Shown here: positions 15,179 to 21,686 of the stretch, in pieces
Layout of the letters: each line of letters starts with the position of its first letter
Numbering within the stretch: the stretch's first letter is position 1
Program-made: the position numbers and the translations under genes
From: Chlorobiota bacterium
GTDB lineage: Bacteria > Bacteroidota > Bacteroidia > Flavobacteriales > Flavobacteriaceae
Reading direction: 5' to 3'
NCBI GenBank assembly: GCA_013153655.1
Contig: JAADEB010000019.1
Location: forward strand, 1 to 21,686
DNA length: 21,686 nucleotides
Notes under the pieces: model-generated
Told to the model about the DNA's origin: nothing
Databases searched by the model: none
The model's input: only the letters and a program-made list of their open reading frames with translations

Positions 15179-15688
15179 TTAGGCGCTTTCGTTCATACGG
15201 CTTCGGTGGAGAAACAGCAAGGCGTAGAGGGTGGTAAATATCCAGGTAAAGGCGGCTTGTCCCAGGATATCTTGTACATGGCGAAGACTTTCCTTCAAGC
15301 TGAGGAAATCGTAGAAATACAGGAAAAACTCGAAGGCCAAGGCCCATAGCGCCAGTCGCCAGATCCATTGCCACGGTGTCCACCGGAAGGGTTTGATGCT
15401 GCGTTCGGCGGCGGCTTGCCGTCCGGCAAACATGAATTGGCGCAAGGCCGCCATGCTCAGGGAGGCCAAGGCATAGAGGCCGCCCGTACCGCTGACAAAA
15501 TCCAGCACGAATCCCGTCAGGAAGGCAAAGAGGAAATAACCCGCCGAATCCTTTTCCGGCGGATATATCAGCAAGGCCAGGATAAACACATGAGGCACGT
15601 AGGAAACGGCATAGCCCACGTTGTTCATCCAAATCACCTGGATGAGCAGCAGAATAAGGGTCGTTATGAGCCAATGCGGTTTATTCAT
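15179..15688 (-). CDS. mreD: MreD, rod shape-determining membrane protein
   Basis: 169 residues, the normal size for MreD, with five to six predicted membrane helices (for example 8-20, 32-44, 50-66, 104-128, 144-160). Sequence conservation in this family is low; the call rests on topology, the GYFLFAFLTGFVLDFVSGTGGLYALA segment typical of MreD helices 3-4, and its place between mreC and mrdA. It links MreC to the inner-membrane wall-synthesis enzymes. The start overlaps the mreC stop by 8 bases. Confidence 0.85.
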   Translation of the reverse strand: MNKPHWLITTLILLLIQVIWMNNVGYAVSYVPHVFILALLIYPPEKDSAGYFLFAFLTGFVLDFVSGTGGLYALASLSMAALRQFMFAGRQAAAERSIKPFRWTPWQWIWRLALWALAFEFFLYFYDFLSLKESLRHVQDILGQAAFTWIFTTLYALLFLHRSRMNESA

Positions 15689-16472
15689 GTTGCAAGCTGT
15701 CCAATTCCTTTTTGTAACGGTTACGGGAAACGTACACGTGTCGTATGCGACGGTAATCAGTAACGGGAACGGCCGTGATGTAACGGCTTTTGTTGATGCT
15801 GTCGGTGCGGACGGCGCGTACGGTGGCCACGGGAATGCCCGGCGGAAAGATGTAGGAACTTCCGCTCGTAACGATGGTATCGCCCGGCACCACGTTGGTT
15901 TCGTACGGCAAATCGGTGATGAGGATGTAGGGAAAGAATTCGGCCTTGGCTTGCGTAAATCCTTGGATGCCGGATTTTTGCAATTGCACGTCCACCGACA
16001 CGTCCGGATGGTAGAGCGTAATCACTTTGGCAAAATGCGGCGAAGCGGCCGCCACGATACCCGCCACGCCTTCGGGACCGAATACGCCGTTTTGAGGCGC
16101 CAGGCCCGCGTTGCTTCCCTTGTCGATAATCAGGTAGTCGAATCCGGAGCGGATGCGGCGGTTGACCACGCGTGCGGGAACATATTCGAATCCCGGCGGT
16201 ACCGCTACGTGCAACGGTGCACGTTTTTCCAACATGTGGTGTAAGCGCAGGTTTTCGCGGTGCAGGGAGCGGTTTTCGGCTTTCAGGCCGAAGTAACCGT
16301 CCACCGTGCGAAACGAATTTCCCAGCCACGATCCGGCTTCCAGGCGAAAACGCGTCCATTTGCCGCCCGGGATGCTTCGTTCGCTCACCAGGAGCAGGAA
16401 GGCCAATCCGTAAAGCAGGATAAAGAGGCCCGCCGAAGCGTTTCGTTTGAGAAAATACAGAAAATTCAGCAT
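15681..16472 (-). CDS. mreC: MreC, rod shape-determining protein
   Basis: 263 residues. One membrane anchor (about 14-30), a periplasmic coiled coil (about 58-84, LKAENRSLHRENLRLHHMLEK), then the paired beta-barrel domains (from about 97: EYVPARVVNRRIRSGFDYLIIDKGSNAGL, GPEGVAGIV, and PGDTIVTSGSSYIFPPGIPVATV). MreC filaments bind PBP2 and switch it on. The gene begins three bases after the mreB stop and runs 8 bases into mreD, so it is the second gene of the operon. Nothing unusual in length or motif. Confidence 0.93.
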   Translation of the reverse strand: MLNFLYFLKRNASAGLFILLYGLAFLLLVSERSIPGGKWTRFRLEAGSWLGNSFRTVDGYFGLKAENRSLHRENLRLHHMLEKRAPLHVAVPPGFEYVPARVVNRRIRSGFDYLIIDKGSNAGLAPQNGVFGPEGVAGIVAAASPHFAKVITLYHPDVSVDVQLQKSGIQGFTQAKAEFFPYILITDLPYETNVVPGDTIVTSGSSYIFPPGIPVATVRAVRTDSINKSRYITAVPVTDYRRIRHVYVSRNRYKKELDSLQHE

Positions 16473-16475
16473 GGA

Positions 16476-17504
16476 TTATCGCAAGAGTACGCCACGGTAT
16501 TTTTCGAAATCCTTCAACACGGCACCCGAACCGCGGATGACGGCTCGCAACGGATCTTCGGCCACATGAACGGGAAGGCCCGTGGCATCGGTAATGCGTT
16601 TGTCCAATCCGCGCAACAACGACCCGCCGCCCGCCAGGTAGAGACCGCTCTTGTAAATATCGGCCGCCAGTTCCGGAGGCGTGTGCGAGAGGGTTTCCAT
16701 AATGGCGTCTTCGATATGGATCAGGGATTTTTCCAAGGCCTTAGCCACCTCGTGGTACGATACAATCACTTCCTTGGGTTTGCCCGTAATCAGGTCGCGG
16801 CCTTGCACGGGAAGGTCGTCCGGCGGATTGCTCAGCTCGTCCAGCGCCGACCCGATCTCGATTTTGATGCGTTCGGCCGTACGCTCGCCGATGTAGAGGT
16901 TGTGCTTGGAACGCATGTAGTAGATAATGTCGTAGTTGAATACGTCGCCGGCGATTTTTACCGATTTTTTCACGGCGATACCGCCCAAGGCAATCACGGC
17001 TATTTCCGTGGTTCCGCCACCGATATCGATGATCATGTTGCCTTCGGGTTTTTGGATGTCGATACCCACACCGATGGCGGCGGCCATGGGTTCGGGAATC
17101 AGATATACGTCGCTGGCATTGACGCGCTCGGCCGAGTCGCGAACGGCCCGTTTTTCCACTTCGGTGATGCCCGAGGGAATGCAAATCACCATTTTGAGCT
17201 TAGGCGCAAAGAAGGATTTGTTGAATTGCGGCACTTTGCGAATAAAAGCCTCGATCATCCGTTCCGAAGCTTCGAAATCGGCGATCACACCGTCTTTGAG
17301 CGGACGGATGGTTTTGATTTGTTCGTGCGTCTTGCCTTGCATCAAAGCCGCTTCCTTGCCCACGGCGATGATTTTGCCGGTTTTGGTGTCGCGCGCCACG
17401 ATGGACGGACAATCCACCACAATCTTATCGTTGTATATGATGAGCGTATTGGCCGTTCCCAGGTCAATCGCTATTTGTTTCTGTAAAAAATCGAAAAAGC
17501 CCAT
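16476..17504 (-). CDS. mreB: MreB, actin-like cell-shape protein
   Basis: 342 residues, full length. An N-terminal amphipathic segment (MGFFDFLQKQ) likely binds the membrane. Phosphate-1 loop IAIDLGTANT (11-20), catalytic Glu138 in IPEPMAAAIGVG, phosphate-2 loop IIDIGGGTTEIAVIALGG (158-175) and the adenosine motif LAGGGSLLRGLDKRI near the C-terminus are all present. MreB filaments move around the cell and place the RodA-PBP2 synthase. It is first in a six-gene operon (mreB, mreC, mreD, mrdA, rodA, elaA). A -7 box lies 28 bases upstream. The very long frame on the opposite strand (16260-17486) is a shadow caused by codon bias. Confidence 0.97.
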   Translation of the reverse strand: MGFFDFLQKQIAIDLGTANTLIIYNDKIVVDCPSIVARDTKTGKIIAVGKEAALMQGKTHEQIKTIRPLKDGVIADFEASERMIEAFIRKVPQFNKSFFAPKLKMVICIPSGITEVEKRAVRDSAERVNASDVYLIPEPMAAAIGVGIDIQKPEGNMIIDIGGGTTEIAVIALGGIAVKKSVKIAGDVFNYDIIYYMRSKHNLYIGERTAERIKIEIGSALDELSNPPDDLPVQGRDLITGKPKEVIVSYHEVAKALEKSLIHIEDAIMETLSHTPPELAADIYKSGLYLAGGGSLLRGLDKRITDATGLPVHVAEDPLRAVIRGSGAVLKDFEKYRGVLLR

Positions 17505-17531
17505 TGTAAATCAAGTATTTTATCCGAATTT

Positions 17532-17539
17532 CAAAAATA
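17532..17539 (-). promoter_or_regulatory. -7 box of the mre operon
   Basis: TATTTTTG on the minus strand matches TAnnTTTG exactly, in the context CGTATTTTTG, and ends 27 bases before the mreB ATG. No TTG at the -33 distance. A near-perfect palindrome AACCGACAATTGCCGGTT (17594-17611), about 55 bases further upstream, could be an operator or the end of an upstream transcript. Confidence 0.45.
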
Positions 17540-17764
17540 CGAAATATTTTGGCTTTCCGCAGGTTATGTTGAAAATTTTCCCTGTTAAAATTTAACCGAC
17601 AATTGCCGGTTTCTTAGTACTTTTTGATGTAATATACAATGGATTTTATAATTTTAAAAAAAAGCAGCTTGTCTATCATTCATTTCAATATAAATTTAAG
17701 GATAAAATTTTTCTACGATTAGCTATGAACCAATTAACTAAACCAAACTTATCATTAAAGTAAA

Positions 17765-17791
17765 GTGATACCGCAAAACGGCAAATATCAC
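17765..17791 (-). terminator. Imperfect hairpin after the small ORF
   Basis: GTGATA (17765-17770) pairs with TATCAC (17786-17791) and CCG (17771-17773) with CGG (17779-17781), leaving a CAAA bulge. The minus strand continues TTTACTTTAA, only a loose T tract. It could terminate the small ORF transcript before the mreB promoter. Confidence 0.3.
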
Positions 17792-17799
17792 ATTCCTTA

Positions 17800-17919
17800 T
17801 TAGGCTATATCCCCAACTGTGTCATTATCCTTCTTAAACCAAAAAGTCGCATCAAAAGGACATAAAACATTATAAAATCTTCCTATAAGGTTTCTTTTGG
17901 CTAATATGTAATTTCCCAT
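17800..17919 (-). CDS. Doubtful 39-residue small ORF
   Basis: In the 547-base AT-rich spacer between mreB and the coiled-coil gene, a minus-strand frame starting at ATG 17919 reads MGNYILAKRNLIGRFYNV, then LCPFDATFWFKKDNDTVGDIA, 39 residues. The composition is protein-like, basic at the front and acidic at the end, with one Cys. A hairpin follows the stop: GTGATA...TATCAC with an inner CCG/CGG and a bulge (17765-17791). I recognise no family. It could be a real small gene, the tail of a decayed gene, or chance. The rest of 17505-17985 shows nothing else beyond the mreB promoter region. Confidence 0.2.
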   Translation of the reverse strand: MGNYILAKRNLIGRFYNVLCPFDATFWFKKDNDTVGDIA

Positions 17920-17985
17920 TTAAGAAATTTTCTTTCATAATTTTCAAAAAAGTCGTGGTATATATGGTTATTTGGTTCATTCACA

Positions 17986-18022
17986 GAAAAAACAAATAAA
18001 AACCGGCTCCCGAAGGAACCGG
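17986..18022 (-). terminator. Strong intrinsic terminator with UUCG loop
   Basis: On the minus strand GCCGGTTCC, TTCG, GGAGCCGGT forms a 9-bp stem (two G-T pairs) closed by a C(UUCG)G tetraloop, followed by a T-rich tail (complement of 17986-18001). It begins 30 bases after the stop at 18052 and ends transcription of the coiled-coil gene, so that gene is not read into mreB. Confidence 0.85.
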
Positions 18023-18051
18023 CTTCCATATCATGTTTTTAGTCGAACGGA

Positions 18052-18438
18052 TTAATCGAGCCATTCGGTGAAGAAGTCCATCATGTCTTCCTTGAAATCG
18101 TAATGGAGCTTGATGTAGGTGCGCATTTCGTCGCGCAGGGGTTGTTGCTCGCGATAAAGGCGGCCGTCGAGGGGTTCGTTGAGGTCGGCTTTGCGAAGGT
18201 TGAGGCGTTTTTCTTTGATTTTGTGGAGCAAATCGGAAATCACTTTGCGTTCGCGCAGGATTTTATTCTGAAAGCGTTCGAGCTTGGCCAAGGCGTTTTT
18301 GTCCAGGTCGGGACGGGCGGCGATTTCTTCCAATTTTTCCTGAAAACTATCCATTTCGTCGCGGTGGAATTTGAGTTCCCGTTTCCATGTATCCAGGTTG
18401 AATTCCAGGTCGCTTAGGTAATGCATTTTCTTTTCCAT
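18052..18438 (-). CDS. Small coiled-coil protein, unknown function
   Basis: I do not recognise this 128-residue protein. It is nearly all charged helix: a front helix (MHYLSDLEFNLDTWKRELKFHRDEMDSFQEKLEEIAAR split by a PDLDKN turn), a second helix (LAKLERFQNKILRERKVISDLLHKIKEKRLNL) and a third (REQQPLRDEMRTYIKLHYDFKEDMMDFFTEWL), so probably a three-helix hairpin or bundle. There is no signal peptide or membrane segment; likely cytoplasmic. Met5 (ATG at 18426) is an alternative start. It is followed by a strong terminator and preceded by a 65-base gap from the PPIase gene, so it may be read from that operon or from its own promoter; TATCTTTA (minus, 18473-18480) is one base off a -7 box. Length and composition suggest a conserved Bacteroidota hypothetical. 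Confidence 0.75.
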   Translation of the reverse strand: MEKKMHYLSDLEFNLDTWKRELKFHRDEMDSFQEKLEEIAARPDLDKNALAKLERFQNKILRERKVISDLLHKIKEKRLNLRKADLNEPLDGRLYREQQPLRDEMRTYIKLHYDFKEDMMDFFTEWLD

Positions 18439-18503
18439 AGGGCAACTGATTTTGTTGTTTTAAAATTTGATATAAAGATAAATATATTTTTAAAAATAAC
18501 GAA

Positions 18504-19559
18504 TTATTTATCTCCTACTTTCAACAATTGAATTTTGAAGATCAAATCCGTATCCGGGGGAATGAGGCCACCGCCGGCTCCCGTTTGTCCATAGGCCAGA
18601 TGCGAAGGAATAAAGAGCACGGCTTCGTCGCCTTCGTGTAGTTGCAGCACGCCTTGGTCCATGCCGGGAATCACCTTACCCACACCCACCTTGAAGGTCA
18701 GGGGCATGTTGTATTTGTGCGAAGAGTCGAACATGCGGCCGTCACGGAAATAGCCGTCGTAATGGATGCTTACGGTTTGGCCTTTTACGGGTTTTTTGCC
18801 TTGTGTTTTTTTGAGCCAATAAATTTTCAGTCCCGAAGGCAGGCTTTGGGCTTCTTTTTCCCAGCGGGCCAATTGCTCGGCCATGGCTTTTTGCTCTTCG
18901 GCTTGTTTGGCTTTTTCGGCCTGTTTTTGTTTCATATAATCGGAAAACACTTTCACGGCGTCGAATTTTTTGGCTTCTTTGCCTTTGCGGATGATTTCGA
19001 TTTTCTTGATATGGTCGCCTTTACGGATTTGATGGGCCACATCCATGCCTTTCACCACCTTGCCGAAAGCGCTGTAATGTCCGTCGAGCCAAGGCGTGTC
19101 GGTGAGGGTGATGAAGAACTGGCTGCCATTGGTGTCGGGGCCGGCGTTGGCCATGGAAAGGGTACCTTCGGTGTGTTTGAGGTCGGAAATTTCGTTTTTG
19201 AATTCGTAGCCGGGGCCGCCTTCGCCGGTTCCCAAGGGATCGCCGCCTTGGATCACGAAATCCTTGGGCGAACCTTCGGACTTGCTGATAACGCGGTGGA
19301 AGGTAAGGCCGTCGTAGTAGCGTTTGCCTTTGTACTTGGGGTCCACAAAAGGATTGGTTCCTTCGGCCAGGCTGACAAAATTGGCCACCGTAACGGGCGC
19401 TTTGTCGGGATAGAGTTTGACGAGAATGTCGCCGCGATCGGTTTGGATGTCGGCATAGAGGCCGTCTTCCAGGTGTTTGTATTTGGCGGATTTGCATTGG
19501 GTCAATCCGGTGAAGAGCATCAACATCATCATGAATCGCAACAGTTTTTTAGTTCTCAT
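18504..19559 (-). CDS. Cyclophilin-FKBP fusion lipoprotein (dual PPIase)
   Basis: 351 residues. A lipoprotein signal with lipobox LTQC (Cys22) puts it on a membrane outside the cytoplasm. A cyclophilin domain (about 35-200) has FHRVI with catalytic Arg89, QGGDP, GSQFFIT (145-151), and WLDGHYSAFGKV with Trp157 of the cyclosporin pocket. A Lys/Gln/Ala-rich helical linker (about 205-238) leads to an FKBP domain (about 240-350) with VSIHYDGYFRDGRMFDSS (Tyr267, Phe277, Asp278), VIPGMDQGV (Met300 where FKBP12 has Trp59) and PSHLAYG (Tyr323). Both domains look catalytically intact. Such dual immunophilins have been described in Flavobacterium relatives, as I recall. It is co-transcribed with gldI, overlapping its 3' end by 11 bases, and probably helps fold exported proteins. 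Confidence 0.92.
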   Translation of the reverse strand: MRTKKLLRFMMMLMLFTGLTQCKSAKYKHLEDGLYADIQTDRGDILVKLYPDKAPVTVANFVSLAEGTNPFVDPKYKGKRYYDGLTFHRVISKSEGSPKDFVIQGGDPLGTGEGGPGYEFKNEISDLKHTEGTLSMANAGPDTNGSQFFITLTDTPWLDGHYSAFGKVVKGMDVAHQIRKGDHIKKIEIIRKGKEAKKFDAVKVFSDYMKQKQAEKAKQAEEQKAMAEQLARWEKEAQSLPSGLKIYWLKKTQGKKPVKGQTVSIHYDGYFRDGRMFDSSHKYNMPLTFKVGVGKVIPGMDQGVLQLHEGDEAVLFIPSHLAYGQTGAGGGLIPPDTDLIFKIQLLKVGDK

Positions 19560-20118
19560 TTTTATTCGGTTTTAATTGTTTTTCGTGTTTGATATCCCTT
19601 ATTTCCAACGTCATTTTGAGCGGCGTATTACCCGGGATACGGTCGCCGTCGCCGAGCAATCCGTAGCCGGCATAGGACGGGATGAGAAAAACGGCTTTGT
19701 CGCCAGGGTGTAAATGTTTGACCGCTTCGCGGAATCCCATAAAATATTCTTCTTTGTCCACCCGGTAGACCCGTTCACCCAATTCGCGGGGCGTGTAGAT
19801 GGTGTCACCCAGGATATAGTAGAGTCCGTAGCGCAGGCGTACGAGGTCGCCGGGTTGCGGAAGGGGTCCGGAAGTGTCGCCGCGCCGTAGAAAATAGTAA
19901 TGCATACCGGTTCCCGTATGGTGGTAGCGATGGGCGGTGTCGGCGCGCATGAGGCTGTCGAACAGGCGTTGCTCGGCCATGTAGCGGGCTTTGTTGAACA
20001 CGATAGACCGGGAATAGTCATGCCGGTAGGTATGCATGACCGGAAAGCGGGGTTCCGGTTCGTGGCGGCAAGCCGTCAGGAGGAAGAAAACGGTCAGGAA
20101 TATAAGGCCTTGCTTCAT
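19549..20118 (-). CDS. gldI: GldI-like FKBP-type PPIase lipoprotein
   Basis: 189 residues with lipobox LTAC (Cys17). The mature N-terminus has the helical stretch YSRSIVFNKARYMAEQRLFDSLMRAD, and the FKBP domain runs from about 85 to 178: PQPGDLVRLRYGLYYILGDTIYTPRELGERVYRVDKEE, MGFREAVKHLHPGDKAVFLIPSYAGYG, and a final strand LKMTLEIRDI. The IYxxxELGxxxYxVDKEExxxGxREaxk pattern and the overall layout match GldI of Flavobacterium, a lipoprotein needed for gliding and associated with type IX secretion. The position between nrnA and a PPIase gene agrees with flavobacterial gene order as I remember it. The start shares an ATGA overlap with the nrnA stop. The homologue need not imply motility: GldI-like proteins also occur in relatives where gliding is not known. 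Confidence 0.8.
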   Translation of the reverse strand: MKQGLIFLTVFFLLTACRHEPEPRFPVMHTYRHDYSRSIVFNKARYMAEQRLFDSLMRADTAHRYHHTGTGMHYYFLRRGDTSGPLPQPGDLVRLRYGLYYILGDTIYTPRELGERVYRVDKEEYFMGFREAVKHLHPGDKAVFLIPSYAGYGLLGDGDRIPGNTPLKMTLEIRDIKHEKQLKPNKNEN

Positions 20119-21140
20119 TTTCCGGCAATTTCACGACAGTGTTGGCGAATGGCCTCTTCGAGGCGGCGTACGGTGGTGGGGATATCGTCGAAGCTTTGAC
20201 CGCCGGCGGCGTTTTTGTGGCCTCCGCCTTCGAAATAGCGGCGGGCAAAACGGTTGACATCGAAATCGCCTTTGGAGCGAAACGAAAGGCGAATGCGGTC
20301 CAATCCCGGCAATTCCTTGATGAGGGCCGTAAAGTTGACACCGTCGAGGGAAAGGCCGTAATTGACAATGCCTTCGGTGTAGCCGGGCCGGTGGTTGAAT
20401 TTTTCCAAGGTGGGTTTATCGAGCACCATGTAGGTGGCGCCGCAATCCGGCAGGTATTTCATGTTTTGCAAGGCGTGGGCCAGCAGTTGTAATTTGTCGT
20501 AGGAGAAAGTATCGAACACGCGCACGTGTATGTTCTCATTGTCGGCACCCATGTCGATGAGGTCGGCAATGGCGCGGTGGGTGTCGCCGGTGGTGGTGCC
20601 GAAACGGAAAGAACCGGTGTCGGTCATGATGCCGGTGTAGAGTTGGGTGGCCGTTTGGGGGTCGCCGTGGCGCTGTAAGCGGCCGGTTTGTTTGAGGAAA
20701 TCATACACCATTTCGGCGGTGGACGACATGCCGGGCAGGGACCATGCCAGGGGAATGCGGGGGTCGGGTTCCAGGTGATGGTCGATCATGACGAAATCCT
20801 TGTCCTTCAAGGCTTCCTCCACCATGGGTTCCAGCAGGTCGCCGGTGCGCGAGGGTTTGTTGTGGTCGAGCATGACAATCAGGTCCGCTTGGCGAAATGC
20901 TTGGCGGGCTTGATCCGGATGGCGGTCGGCTTGCAGGACGGTGTCCATGTCCGGCATCCATTGGAGGAAATCGGGAATGGCGTCGGGGGAGACGATTTGT
21001 ACGTCTTTTCCTTCCTTGCGCAAGATACGGGCCAGCGCCAAGGCCGAACCCAAGGCGTCGCCGTCGGGATGCATGTGGATAACGATCAGGGGACGCCGGG
21101 CTTGCGTGAGTTTCCGGTCGATTTGCGAGATAATGTCCAA
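20115..21140 (-). CDS. nrnA: NrnA-type DHH oligoribonuclease / pAp phosphatase
   Basis: 341 residues, the DHH-DHHA1 architecture. It degrades very short RNAs (nanoRNA) from the 5' end and dephosphorylates 3'-phosphoadenosine 5'-phosphate. Metal-binding motifs: HMHPDGDALGS (His22, Asp26, Asp28), LDHN (Asp92), the name-giving DHH at 120-122, and TDTGSFRF (Asp174); the DHHA1 substrate-binding motif is FEGGGHKNAAGG near residue 310. The start codon is TTG at 21140: no in-frame ATG precedes the first motif (the next Met is within it), and a perfect -7 box lies 17 bases upstream. It heads a three-gene unit with gldI and the dual PPIase, joined by overlaps. Confidence 0.93.
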   Translation of the reverse strand: MDIISQIDRKLTQARRPLIVIHMHPDGDALGSALALARILRKEGKDVQIVSPDAIPDFLQWMPDMDTVLQADRHPDQARQAFRQADLIVMLDHNKPSRTGDLLEPMVEEALKDKDFVMIDHHLEPDPRIPLAWSLPGMSSTAEMVYDFLKQTGRLQRHGDPQTATQLYTGIMTDTGSFRFGTTTGDTHRAIADLIDMGADNENIHVRVFDTFSYDKLQLLAHALQNMKYLPDCGATYMVLDKPTLEKFNHRPGYTEGIVNYGLSLDGVNFTALIKELPGLDRIRLSFRSKGDFDVNRFARRYFEGGGHKNAAGGQSFDDIPTTVRRLEEAIRQHCREIAGK

Positions 21141-21157
21141 GTAAACGGGTTTTGGGA

Positions 21158-21165
21158 CAAAGTTA
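21158..21165 (-). promoter_or_regulatory. -7 box of the nrnA-gldI-PPIase operon
   Basis: TAACTTTG on the minus strand fits TAnnTTTG exactly and ends 17 bases before the TTG start, which supports that start and predicts a leader of only about 10 bases. No -33 TTG is seen; the upstream DNA belongs to the Rhs fragment. Confidence 0.5.
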
Positions 21166-21197
21166 GTTTTTTTTGGTTAATCGTTGACATATTTTAT

Positions 21198-21686
21198 GCC
21201 ATATCCCGCAACGGCAACATCACCCTGGTGGAAGGCGCCTTTGAGCAGGAAGATAAACGCTTGTGGTGGGATGAAGTAAACCGGCTCCGCCTGGTCCGAA
21301 ACGAAGAAGGTTACCACTATTACCTCTATGACGCCTCCGGTGAACGCATCATCAAAGCTCATACCGACGAACTGCGTGTTTATCAAAACGGCCAACCCGT
21401 GGACAACCGCATCGAAATAGGCGATTTCAAACTCTATCCCAATGCCTACCTGACGGTGGACGATGAACGTGCCTATACCAAACATTATTTCGCCTCCGGA
21501 CGGCGCATTGCGGCACAGGTCAAACAAGGCGTCCCCTTCATGCAATACCTCAACCGCCCCACCCCCGCCAAAGAAAATACCCGTTCGGATATCTCCCGAA
21601 AAATCCGTAACTTGCCACTACAAAGACATGCGACGCTACTTCGGAAATACCGAACTCTCCTTCGCCCCGCCCGCCAAACCCGTGGC
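21198..21686 (+). pseudogene. 5'-truncated Rhs/YD-repeat protein fragment
   Basis: From 21198 the plus strand reads AISRNGNITLVEG, then RLWWDEVNRLRLVRNEEG, YHYYLYDASGERIIKA, IGDFKLYPNAYLTVDDERA and YTKHYFASGRRIAAQV. This is the typical core of Bacteroidota Rhs/YD-repeat proteins, which are large secreted or surface proteins that often carry a variable C-terminal toxin. There is no start codon: the frame simply emerges from the nrnA promoter region, and all N-terminal repeats are missing. After about 21550 codon choice in this frame worsens, while the +1 frame becomes protein-like (CHYKDMRRYFGNTELSFAPP), suggesting a frameshift between about 21550 and 21605. The fragment runs off the right edge, so what follows, including any toxin tip, is unseen. 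Confidence 0.75.

Noticed and set aside
16260..17486. 408-codon frame antisense to mreB/mreC
   Set aside because: Opposite strand carries full-length MreB and MreC with all motifs; this frame spans parts of both.
18494..18509. AAATAA-TTCG-TTATTT hairpin overlapping the PPIase stop as a terminator
   Set aside because: The stem is six A-T pairs only and includes the stop codon; too weak to call.
18642..19592. 316-codon frame antisense to the dual PPIase
   Set aside because: Shadow; no family features, and the PPIase domains are intact on the minus strand.

Overview
The window looks like a chromosomal segment of a member of the Bacteroidota, most likely a Flavobacteriia/Cytophagia-type organism. 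The reasons are: a GldI-like FKBP lipoprotein beside NrnA and a cyclophilin-FKBP lipoprotein; a five-repeat DUF349 protein; a PorT-type outer-membrane barrel; an mreBCD-mrdA-rodA operon; several TAnnTTTG-type -7 boxes with no strong Shine-Dalgarno sequences; and the phylum's typical intergenic debris (GTCATTCCGAA..., AAATCCTAAATCCC, CGTTAAAC repeats). Coding DNA is of moderate to high GC and the spacers are AT-rich. No tRNA, rRNA, CRISPR array or intact insertion sequence was seen.

Layout, left to right. A Bacteroidota hairpin repeat and an AT-rich leader precede lpdA (232-1617, +). A 629-base spacer follows, with two small palindromes and a very GC-rich structured island. Next come the DUF349 gene and a one-base-spaced small exported protein (2247-4764, +), convergent with and overlapping xth (4753-5559, -). 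A repeat-rich spacer (5560-6627) contains a decayed gene remnant. Then comes a DECR-type SDR gene plus rnhA (6628-8036, +), a low-GC outer-membrane barrel gene (8088-8762, -), and an unpaired transketolase C-terminal half with a two-helix K+ channel (9044-11041, +). After a second repeat-rich spacer lies the cell-shape operon mreB-mreC-mreD-mrdA-rodA-elaA (17504 down to 11557, -), with genes overlapping or nearly touching. An AT-rich spacer with one doubtful small ORF separates it from a coiled-coil protein gene (18052-18438, -). Upstream of that is the overlapping cluster nrnA-gldI-PPIase (21140 down to 18504, -). The window ends in a 5'-truncated Rhs/YD-repeat fragment (+).

How the genes work together. 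MreB, MreC, MreD, PBP2 and RodA make up the elongasome, which directs lateral peptidoglycan synthesis; the order and the ATGA overlaps imply tight co-expression. The two PPIase lipoproteins probably fold or stabilise envelope proteins, with GldI linked to gliding/type IX secretion in relatives. LpdA, the transketolase half and the SDR belong to central carbon and fatty-acid metabolism; Xth, RNase HI and NrnA handle DNA repair and nucleic-acid turnover.

I do not see a convincing new defence or mobile system. The most open items are the GC-rich island at about 1890-2140, the inverted and direct dispersed repeats, the unpaired transketolase half, the Cys/His cluster in PBP2, the low-GC barrel gene and the Rhs remnant at the right edge.
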